DNA from: a virus
Direction: 5' to 3' (one strand)
Length of the DNA stretch: 42,583 nucleotides
Virus record (IMG/VR): IMGVR_UViG_3300018432_000021
Span: 1-42,583 of that record
Part shown: positions 35,849 through 41,786 of the stretch, in pieces
Layout of the letters: each line of letters starts with the position of its first letter
How positions within the stretch are numbered: the stretch's first letter is position 1
Made by a program: the position numbers and the translations under genes
The notes under the pieces: model-generated
Databases searched by the model: none
Seen by the model: only the letters and a program-made list of their open reading frames with translations
What the model was told of the DNA's origin: nothing

Positions 35849-36456
35849 GCCGCTTCGACTGGCTCGCCGCCTTCGACGGCATCCGGCTGTACCCGTCGCT
35901 CGGCTCACCAACCTCACACTGGGGCTCTAAGATGCTGAGCGACGTGCTGCGGCGCCGCCGCAACGTCCGAGAGGAGCGCCTGCTCGGGTCGGTAGAGATC
36001 TCGGTCGGTGCGCTTCAGGAGATCGCCGGACGCATCGACGCGCAGTCGAAGGAAATCGCCCGGCTGCAAGGCCTGGGTGACCTGATCGACGCCGACCGCC
36101 TAGCGGGCGAGGAGGCTCGCCTGACGGCTGAGGCCGAGCGCCGTGCTGCTCGGACGGGCGTCGTCGTGCGCGACCGCGCGGGCGACCGCGCAGTCCTCTA
36201 CAACCGGGATGGGAAGGCCGTCGAGCAGAGCACCCCAGCGATCCTATGGGGTCGGGTCGAAGACGAGGGCTGGACCATCACGGAGATCGACGCAGACGGG
36301 ATGCTGGCCACGCACGGCCCGATGTTCCCGCACGAACTGACCGACTTCCAGCGCACCTACGGCGAATGGCTGCGCGCGAAGCGCGCCGCTGAGGTCGAGT
36401 CGGCCCTCCGGGTCTTTGCGCACCGCAAGCTGGTCGAGTGGGACTTGGCAGAATGA
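35845..36456 (+). CDS. Hypothetical protein with central coiled coil, 203 aa
   Basis: An N-terminal basic segment (RRRRNVREER), a Glu/Ala/Arg-rich helix (about 50-100) suited to coiled-coil formation, then a beta domain ('GVVVRDRAGDRAVLYNRDGKAV', 'ILWGRVEDEGWTITEIDADG'). Starts and ends with ATGA overlaps. No family recognised. Confidence 0.55.
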   Translation: MSRFDWLAAFDGIRLYPSLGSPTSHWGSKMLSDVLRRRRNVREERLLGSVEISVGALQEIAGRIDAQSKEIARLQGLGDLIDADRLAGEEARLTAEAERRAARTGVVVRDRAGDRAVLYNRDGKAVEQSTPAILWGRVEDEGWTITEIDADGMLATHGPMFPHELTDFQRTYGEWLRAKRAAEVESALRVFAHRKLVEWDLAE

Positions 36457-37112
36457 TCGAGAACCCTGGAGGGCGCCACGGCGACGAGCCGAGCCCGGAG
36501 GACCGCCTCGCGGGCCGGGACACCTGGACGCCGCCCGCCCCGGAGCCCGAGGTCCCCGTCAAGATTCACCTGACCGACGCGGCGCCCGGTGTCCCGGTCG
36601 CATGCATCAAGGGGCTGCGCGCCACGCTGGGCTACCTTGCGCGCTCGCGCGAACCGACCGCGAGTGTCACCATCGCCGAGGCCGAGACGTACTGGCAGCG
36701 GTGGCTCGACGGCGAACGGCCGCTGTACCTGGGCACAGCTGAGGGCGAAGTCCGTGCCCGCGCAGCGGCCACGGCGGGCGTCATGGCGAGCGGTGAGAGC
36801 CTCATCCTCGCCATCGGTCTGACGGACGAGGAGGAGGCTCGGCTGGCCAAGGACCACAAGGACCAGCAGGCCGCTCAGGATGCCCCTGAGGCGCCCTCAG
36901 AGCCCCGCAGCGACCCTCGCAGCCTCAGCCCCGCACCGCCCGGCTGGGAGCCCACATTCACGGCGTGCAAGCTGGCGCTCGCGTTGCTCGCGCAGAACGA
37001 GGGCGTGCCCGCGCAGGCCTACGCCTGGGCCTCGATCATGGCCAAGTCCGATCCGGAGGGCGAGTGGAACGACGTCAAGTATGTGCTCCTCTCTGCCTTC
37101 CCGTCGCCATGA
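36453..37112 (+). CDS. Hypothetical protein, 219 aa
   Basis: MIENPGGRHGDEPSPEDRLA...; a Pro/Glu-rich N-terminus, a central helical domain ('SVTIAEAETYWQRWLDGERPLYLGTAEGEVRARAAATAG'), an acidic/Pro linker and a C-terminal helical 'FTACKLALALLAQNEGVPAQAYAWASIMAKSD'. The start at 36453 is chosen for the ATGA overlap. Unknown function. Confidence 0.55.
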   Translation: MIENPGGRHGDEPSPEDRLAGRDTWTPPAPEPEVPVKIHLTDAAPGVPVACIKGLRATLGYLARSREPTASVTIAEAETYWQRWLDGERPLYLGTAEGEVRARAAATAGVMASGESLILAIGLTDEEEARLAKDHKDQQAAQDAPEAPSEPRSDPRSLSPAPPGWEPTFTACKLALALLAQNEGVPAQAYAWASIMAKSDPEGEWNDVKYVLLSAFPSP

Positions 37113-37225
37113 AGCCCCACATTTACAAGCGGTGGGGATGCTGGCATGTTCGCTGGCCCGGCTTTGAGTACGGCGGCATCCGCCTATTCAGCGACGCCGC
37201 CGACCTAGCGGCCCGGCGGGGCTGA
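37109..37225 (+). CDS. Hypothetical protein, 38 aa
   Basis: MKPHIYKRWGCWHVRWPGFE..., a Trp-rich miniprotein with the look of a short DNA-binding 'AP2/integrase-arm-type' strand set (K..g.W.v....f.....F......A). Overlaps both neighbours. Low but real support from coupling. Confidence 0.45.
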   Translation: MKPHIYKRWGCWHVRWPGFEYGGIRLFSDAADLAARRG

Positions 37226-37434
37226 TGACCGACCTCGACCCCGCACTCCGGCGGATGAAGGCGAACGCAGCCGTCCGGCTGCGCGGCGAGGCAGCTGACC
37301 TCCAGAAGGAAGCCGCCACCAAGATCGCCATGGCCGAGGCCATCGAGCAGACCTGGTCGCTGTACCCGCGTGAGATCCCGCCGATGCCAGAAAATGCCGG
37401 CAAATCGCTTGACTTCCTCGCGAACAGCGAGTAG
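37225..37434 (+). CDS. Hypothetical protein, 69 aa, 3' end forms a promoter
   Basis: MTDLDPALRRMKANAAVRLR...; a helical N-terminus. The last 14 codons contain AAAATGCCGGCA, a TTGACT -35 and the TAG of the TAGTAT -10, which is the stop codon. Coupled to the previous gene at the start (TGATG). Confidence 0.55.
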   Translation: MTDLDPALRRMKANAAVRLRGEAADLQKEAATKIAMAEAIEQTWSLYPREIPPMPENAGKSLDFLANSE

Positions 37435-37437
37435 TAT
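37391..37437 (+). promoter_or_regulatory. CCGGCA-box promoter TTGACT-17-TAGTAT
   Basis: Box 37391-37402, -35 37409-37414, -10 37432-37437. It is followed by about 130 nt without a gene before a second, leaderless promoter, so it may make a leader RNA. Confidence 0.7.
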
Positions 37438-37541
37438 GTAGACATACTGAATAGTAAGTCCCGCGCGAAGACCCGCCGAGCACCGGGGAGCCGCCACTAG
37501 CCGACCCATTTTATGGATTGAAGAAGTTGTCGGCAGAAACC

Positions 37542-37569
37542 TTGACTTCCGCTGTGAAGTCAGTATTGT
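37542..37569 (+). promoter_or_regulatory. Leaderless promoter TTGACT-16-TATTGT
   Basis: -35 37542-37547, -10 37564-37569, then 7 nt and ATG 37577. Nearly identical from -35 to start to the promoter at 38436-38463. Confidence 0.75.
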
Positions 37570-37576
37570 GTGTCTC

Positions 37577-37771
37577 ATGAAGCTGCACCGCGCACTCCAG
37601 ATCATCCCGCACGACGCCTCGCTCTACGTCACCCACACCCCGCGCGCCTACAGCGGCGCCTGGGTCGTCTGGGCCGATGTCGATGGTGAAGCCTGCATCG
37701 TCACGCAGTTCAAGGGACCGCACGCGGCGGCTTGTTTCGTCCACGACTGGTACAAGGCGGTATCCTCATGA
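37577..37771 (+). CDS. Hypothetical protein, 64 aa
   Basis: MKLHRALQIIPHDASLYVTH...; small alpha/beta ('WVVWADVDGEACIVTQFKGPHAAACFVHDWY'). The leaderless promoter fixes the start at 37577 rather than an ATG 9 nt upstream. Coupled to the next gene (ATGA). Unknown function. Confidence 0.6.
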   Translation: MKLHRALQIIPHDASLYVTHTPRAYSGAWVVWADVDGEACIVTQFKGPHAAACFVHDWYKAVSS

Positions 37772-38439
37772 GTCACTTCGACTACGGGACCGACTACCTG
37801 TTCGCGCGCCCGACGAAGAAGCCGCGCCGCAAGCGGTACTACGTCGCGGGCATCAACCCGGAGGGCAAGCACGATCTCGCGACCGTGCTTGCCTACGACG
37901 TCAGCTTCCCGCGCGAGGCGGCGTCGCAGCAGGGCTGGAACGTGCTTTACGTCGGGCTCACGCCGCCGCCGCCCGAGGATGGCGGATTCGTACTCGACGG
38001 GGCCGCGCTGAAGGAGGCCATCGACTTCCTCGGGCTCCAGTGGAAGGTGGAGGTCGAGGTCCAGGTCAAGCCGAACGGGTCGAAGGCCGACTACCGCTGC
38101 ACGCCCACCGGCGGTGGCGCACACGTGCGCAGCGGCTACTGGCGAAACATCGACAGCGCGACGCACATCGTCCACAAGATCAGGCTGAAGTCATACCTGA
38201 CCGCTGAGCAGGCCTCCCACGCCGCGTGGCACGAACTGGTCCACGCGCAGCAGGCCGAGCGCATCGCGGCAGCCAAGCCGACGCTCACCCCGGCGGGTAT
38301 CTTCCGGGAGTTCAGCAAGCAGTATCGTGATGGCACCAAGTACGAGAACAAGCGACAGGAGCGCGAGGCCAACCGCGTCGCCGATGACTGGTGTCAGGTC
38401 GTGCAGATCGCCGTCCCGAAAAAGCCGGCATCTGCTTGA
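37768..38439 (+). CDS. Putative zinc metallopeptidase-like protein (HELVH)
   Basis: 223 residues. H155-E156-L-V-H159 lies in a helix ('HAAWHELVHAQQAERIA'), and a second helix carries 'RQEREANRVADDW' (E200 as possible third ligand), the arrangement of small HExxH zinc peptidases of the ImmA/IrrE or SprT kind. The N-terminal 130 residues are unknown and beta-rich. No signal peptide. The final codons encode a CCGGCA box and the stop TGA is inside the -35 of the helicase promoter. Function inferred from motif only. Confidence 0.55.
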   Translation: MSHFDYGTDYLFARPTKKPRRKRYYVAGINPEGKHDLATVLAYDVSFPREAASQQGWNVLYVGLTPPPPEDGGFVLDGAALKEAIDFLGLQWKVEVEVQVKPNGSKADYRCTPTGGGAHVRSGYWRNIDSATHIVHKIRLKSYLTAEQASHAAWHELVHAQQAERIAAAKPTLTPAGIFREFSKQYRDGTKYENKRQEREANRVADDWCQVVQIAVPKKPASA

Positions 38440-38463
38440 CTTCCGCTGAGAAGTCGGTATTGT
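38419..38463 (+). promoter_or_regulatory. CCGGCA-box leaderless promoter TTGACT-16-TATTGT
   Basis: AAAAAGCCGGCA 38419-38430, -35 38436-38441 (contains the upstream stop TGA), -10 38458-38463, 7 nt, then ATG 38471 of the helicase. Confidence 0.8.
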
Positions 38464-38470
38464 GTGTCCC

Positions 38471-39913
38471 ATGAGCAATTCATTTACTCCTCATCCCAGC
38501 CAGATCGCAGCCGTCGAGGCTGCCAAGACCGGCGAGAACGTCGTCATCACCGCTGGCGCGGGATCGGGCAAGACCTCCACGCTTCGGCTCATCGCCGACG
38601 CGCTCGCGCCCTCGCGCGGCACCTACATCGCCTACAACAAGGCGATCCAGAAGGACGCGGCTGCCTCCTTCCCCGGCAACGTCAACTGCCGCACCGCGCA
38701 CTCGCTGGCCTTCCGCGCGGTGCCCGAGCACGGCAAGCGCGCCATGAACTCCCCGCGCATGACAGGGCGCCAGCTGGCCTACGCGCTCGACATTGAGCAC
38801 GGCTTCAGCCTCGGCAACGACCGCGAACTCGCCCCCGCCCGCCTCGCCTCGCTGGTCATGGAAACGGTCAGCAAGTTCTGCCACTCCGCCGACCGCCAGA
38901 TCCTCGCGAGGCACACTCCCTTGGTCGAAGGTGCGGAGGAGGTCAGCCATGACCTCGCGAACTACCTCGCCAACGCTGCGGCGAAGGCGTGGTCAACCGA
39001 CTTGCGGCACTCGACGGGCAAGCTTCCGTTCACGCACGACATGTACGTCAAGGTCTGGGCGCTCGGAAACCCGACCATCTCAGGCGACTTCCTGCTCTAC
39101 GATGAGGCTCAGGACGCCGATCCCTGCATCGCGGGCGTCGTGCTCGCGCAGAAGGGCAAGCAGCTGATCGCAGTCGGCGACGAGTCGCAGGCCATCTACG
39201 GCTGGCGCGGCGCGACCGACGCCATGAAGAACTGGCCTGCGCAGCACCGCGTCGTGCTCGCCAAGTCCTTCCGGTTCGGGCAGGCCGTCGCCGACGAGGC
39301 CAACATCTTCCTCAACCGCCTCAACGCGCCGCTGCGCATCGAGGGCTACGAGGCGGTTGACTCCAAGGTCGAGCAGTTCGACACGCTCGACGCGGACGCC
39401 GTGCTCTGCCGGACGAACGCCAGCGTCATCGAGACGGCGCTAGCTATCCACGAGGCGCGCTCGTTCGCCATCGTCGGCGGCTCGAACGCCATCCGCAAAT
39501 TCGCCGAGGCTGCGGCGCAGCTGATGCGCGGTCAGCGCGCCAGCTGGCACGCCGATCTGGGCGCGTTCAAGAACTGGGACGACGTCGAGGACTACGTGAA
39601 CAACGACCACGGCGGATCCGACCTCCGGTCGCTCGTCAACATGGTGACCGACTTCGGCGTCGAGGAACTGTGCCGCGTATGCGACAAGGCCGTCTCCGAG
39701 GACCGCGCCGACGTTGTGATCTCGACCGCCCACAAGGCCAAGGGACGCGAGTGGGACAGCGTGCAGATCGCCCCGGACTTCACCCCGCAGATCGACAAGG
39801 AGACCGGCGAGCGCCGCGAACCGGGCGACGCGGAGATCATGCTCATGTACGTCGCGGTCACCCGCGCGAAGAAGCGCCTCGACGCTACCGCCCTCGATTG
39901 GGCGAAGGCATGA
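38471..39913 (+). CDS. UvrD/Rep-like superfamily 1 DNA helicase
   Basis: 480 residues, shorter than UvrD (about 720). Walker A G-A-G-S-G-K-T (29-35), motif II 'LLYDEAQDAD', motif III 'VGDESQAIYGWRGA', motif IV 'KSFRF', motif V 'ISTAHKAKGREWDSV', motif VI 'YVAVTRAKKRL'. It unwinds DNA 3' to 5' with ATP in replication, repair or recombination. The start at 38471 is set by the leaderless promoter. The next gene overlaps (ATGA). One AGCTATCC copy lies at 39442-39449. Confidence 0.92.
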   Translation: MSNSFTPHPSQIAAVEAAKTGENVVITAGAGSGKTSTLRLIADALAPSRGTYIAYNKAIQKDAAASFPGNVNCRTAHSLAFRAVPEHGKRAMNSPRMTGRQLAYALDIEHGFSLGNDRELAPARLASLVMETVSKFCHSADRQILARHTPLVEGAEEVSHDLANYLANAAAKAWSTDLRHSTGKLPFTHDMYVKVWALGNPTISGDFLLYDEAQDADPCIAGVVLAQKGKQLIAVGDESQAIYGWRGATDAMKNWPAQHRVVLAKSFRFGQAVADEANIFLNRLNAPLRIEGYEAVDSKVEQFDTLDADAVLCRTNASVIETALAIHEARSFAIVGGSNAIRKFAEAAAQLMRGQRASWHADLGAFKNWDDVEDYVNNDHGGSDLRSLVNMVTDFGVEELCRVCDKAVSEDRADVVISTAHKAKGREWDSVQIAPDFTPQIDKETGERREPGDAEIMLMYVAVTRAKKRLDATALDWAKA

Positions 39914-40563
39914 GGCGAGCTATCCTCTCACTGGCCGTGGCGGCGGCGCTCAGCGCGCCCCCCACGGCCTCCGCAGACGCCTTCCGTACCGGCCAGCGTG
40001 CCTCCGACGCGGAGGCCGTAGGCCTGCATCGGCAAACTGCTCAGCGCGTCGTCGCGGGCTACACGAATTGCCCGCAGATCCGGTTCGTGTTGGGTGCTAA
40101 GGCTGCTGCGGCCATCGACCGCGCATACCCCAACCAGGACTGGCCCGCCCAGATCGGTGGGATGGCCAGCGACGACGACCCGAAGTGGGATCATCCCGCT
40201 TACGGCCGCTGCACCGTCTGGCTGCGCCCCGGCCTGAAGCCAGAAGACCGCCGACGCATCATCATCCACGAGATCATGCACACGGCTGGCTGGGAACACG
40301 GCGAACTGATGGACGAGGAGTGCGCGAAGGCTCAGGTCCAGGTATCGAAAAAGCCGGCAAATGCCTTGAATCGCCGCGCAGGATCCGGTAGTCTTCGAGG
40401 TATGAAGAAGATCAAGTCCACCCAGCCGAAGGTCCGCTCCCGCATCGGGCGCGAGGCCCACCAGCAGACGGGCGCAGGCAAGCATGGCGGTTCAAGCCGC
40501 CAGCAGCGTCGGCGGGACCGTCAGAACATGAAGCGCGCGCTGCGCGCGGGAAGCGAGGACTAG
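39910..40563 (+). CDS. Exported metzincin-type metalloprotease, fused in frame to a basic tail
   Basis: 217 residues. Signal peptide MRRAILSLAVAAALSAPPTA ending A-S-A. Zinc motif H120-E-I-M-H124-T-A-G-W-E-H130 is a full HExxHxxGxxH (metzincin type, as in matrixin-like proteases). One Cys pair (C54, C101) could form a disulphide. From residue 165 the frame runs without a stop into a very basic 53-residue segment that has its own promoter and start (40402). Compared with the sister cassette at 38419, one extra base between the CCGGCA box and the -35 removes the usual stop codon. Confidence 0.7.
   Translation: MRRAILSLAVAAALSAPPTASADAFRTGQRASDAEAVGLHRQTAQRVVAGYTNCPQIRFVLGAKAAAAIDRAYPNQDWPAQIGGMASDDDPKWDHPAYGRCTVWLRPGLKPEDRRRIIIHEIMHTAGWEHGELMDEECAKAQVQVSKKPANALNRRAGSGSLRGMKKIKSTQPKVRSRIGREAHQQTGAGKHGGSSRQQRRRDRQNMKRALRAGSED
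40348..40394 (+). promoter_or_regulatory. CCGGCA-box leaderless promoter TTGAAT-17-TAGTCT inside the protease gene
   Basis: AAAAAGCCGGCA 40348-40359, -35 40366-40371, -10 40389-40394, then 7 nt and ATG 40402. Confidence 0.7.
40402..40563 (+). CDS. Nested basic miniprotein, 53 aa
   Basis: MKKIKSTQPKVRSRIGREAH...; about one third Lys/Arg with Gln and Ser, probably nucleic-acid binding. It is in the same frame as the protease gene and forms its C-terminus, but it has its own leaderless promoter, so the short form is probably the main product. Confidence 0.6.
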   Translation: MKKIKSTQPKVRSRIGREAHQQTGAGKHGGSSRQQRRRDRQNMKRALRAGSED

Positions 40564-40564
40564 T

Positions 40565-40852
40565 ATGCACACCGTCACCCTCTCACAGAACAACAGCGGC
40601 GGCTCCTTCTGGCTGAAGGACGCCGACTTCGACGCTCTCGTCGCAGACGGCTGGGTCGAGTCCGACCCAAGCCTCAGCGTGGGCATGTGGGGCCGCGTCG
40701 CAGGCGACCTGACCCTCGACGTCCCGGTCGAGGCCGAGGCCGCTGCCATCACCATCGCCAAGATCGAGTTCCAGCGCGTCACCGGGCAGGATCCGGACGA
40801 CGAAGGCTGCAACTGCTGCGGCCCGCCCTTCGACTTCAGCTGCGGCTGGTAA
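40565..40852 (+). CDS. Hypothetical protein, 95 aa, Cys-rich C-terminus
   Basis: MHTVTLSQNNSGGSFWLKDA...; alpha/beta body with 'PVEAEAAAITIAKIEFQRVTG' and a C-terminal 'EGCNCCGPPFDFSCGW' holding four Cys, likely a metal or redox site. SD-like GAGGAC. The start is one base after the previous stop. Unknown function. Confidence 0.6.
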   Translation: MHTVTLSQNNSGGSFWLKDADFDALVADGWVESDPSLSVGMWGRVAGDLTLDVPVEAEAAAITIAKIEFQRVTGQDPDDEGCNCCGPPFDFSCGW

Positions 40853-40862
40853 GGAGAACCAT

Positions 40863-41213
40863 ATGTCAGACATGATCGTCACACGCGAGCAGTACATGGA
40901 CCTCATCGAGTTGGGGATCGTTACCGCCGCCGCTCGTGGCAGGGCGCTCAAGGCGTCCTCCGCTGCCACGCTGCGCGCGCACGCGCTCTCGGCAACCGAG
41001 GTCGGCATCGGCTCGTTCTGCGAGCCCCCGCACTGTCCGGCCGTCCAGGCGGGACTCTACGACCCCCGCGCTGACGTGGACGAGCCCGACGCGAAGGACG
41101 AGCACATCACGGACTTCGCGATGCGGTTCGACTCTGGCGTGGACGCGCTCTGGCGCGATGACCAGGGGCGCGACCTCCCGGACAGCGCGCCGACGCGGCT
41201 CATCATCAAGTAG
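40863..41213 (+). CDS. Hypothetical protein, 116 aa
   Basis: MSDMIVTREQYMDLIELGIV...; helical N-terminal half, acidic C-terminal half. Strong SD AAGGAGAACC. Two Cys in 'SFCEPPHCPAV'. The stop is followed directly by the palindromic CCGGCA box of the next promoter. No family recognised. Confidence 0.6.
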   Translation: MSDMIVTREQYMDLIELGIVTAAARGRALKASSAATLRAHALSATEVGIGSFCEPPHCPAVQAGLYDPRADVDEPDAKDEHITDFAMRFDSGVDALWRDDQGRDLPDSAPTRLIIK

Positions 41214-41214
41214 T

Positions 41215-41260
41215 AAATGCCGGCATTTTCCTCGCTTCGGCGGGGAAGATCCGGTAGTAT
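41215..41260 (+). promoter_or_regulatory. CCGGCA-box promoter with TAGTAT -10 and weak -35
   Basis: Here the box is a perfect 14-bp palindrome, AAATGCCGGCATTT (41215-41228). -10 TAGTAT at 41255-41260. The -35 position (TCGCTT) is poor. It drives the 41296 gene. Confidence 0.6.
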
Positions 41261-41295
41261 GCAGTACATCATCCCGCTACGAAAGAAGGCCTAGC

Positions 41296-41454
41296 ATGTC
41301 CTACTCCAAGATGACTCTCACCGTGACCGCCACCGGCAAGGCACCGACTGCGACCAGCCTTCAGTCTGTTCAGAACGCCGTCGCTCGCGCGCTTCGCACC
41401 GAGGGTGTCGTCGTCTCCACAGACGCCGTGCAGGTCGAGGGGCGCCTCGCCTAA
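41296..41454 (+). CDS. Hypothetical protein, 52 aa
   Basis: MSYSKMTLTVTATGKAPTAT...; beta-alpha-beta pattern. SD GAAGG about 10 nt upstream. Overlaps the next start (TAATG). Unknown function. Confidence 0.55.
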   Translation: MSYSKMTLTVTATGKAPTATSLQSVQNAVARALRTEGVVVSTDAVQVEGRLA

Positions 41455-41786
41455 TGCTCATCACCATCACGAAGGTGCTCGACCCCGCCCGTCGCATCGT
41501 CGCCATCAAGGCGCTCCGGGCCGCGTCGAATCCGACGCTGGGTCTGCGTGACTCCAAGCTGGCGGTTGACCACCTGGCCGACGGCGGCGAGGCGTTCAAC
41601 TTCGACGGCGACGTCACGCCTGACCTGACGGCCTGCTTCACGGTCTCCGTGGCGGAGCACGCCGCAGCCGAACTGAAGGCGCTGGCCATCGAATTCATCC
41701 TCGATGTGTTGGCGTGGTCCGACCCCGAGACGGCTCAGCAGATCCTCCAGCTGAAGTCCTATCGCGCGCTAAAGGCGGCGCTCTGA
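41454..41786 (+). CDS. Ribosomal L7/L12 C-terminal-domain-like protein
   Basis: 110 residues. 'RRIVAIKALRAASNPTLGLRDSKLAVDHLADGG' follows the L7/L12 CTD pattern K..vIK.vR..t.lGLkeAk.lV. The rest is a helical C-terminal extension ('HAAAELKALAIEFILDVLAW'). In ribosomes this domain recruits translation factors. A phage homologue might engage the ribosome stalk's partners or just share the fold. Coupled at both ends. Confidence 0.5.
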   Translation: MLITITKVLDPARRIVAIKALRAASNPTLGLRDSKLAVDHLADGGEAFNFDGDVTPDLTACFTVSVAEHAAAELKALAIEFILDVLAWSDPETAQQILQLKSYRALKAAL

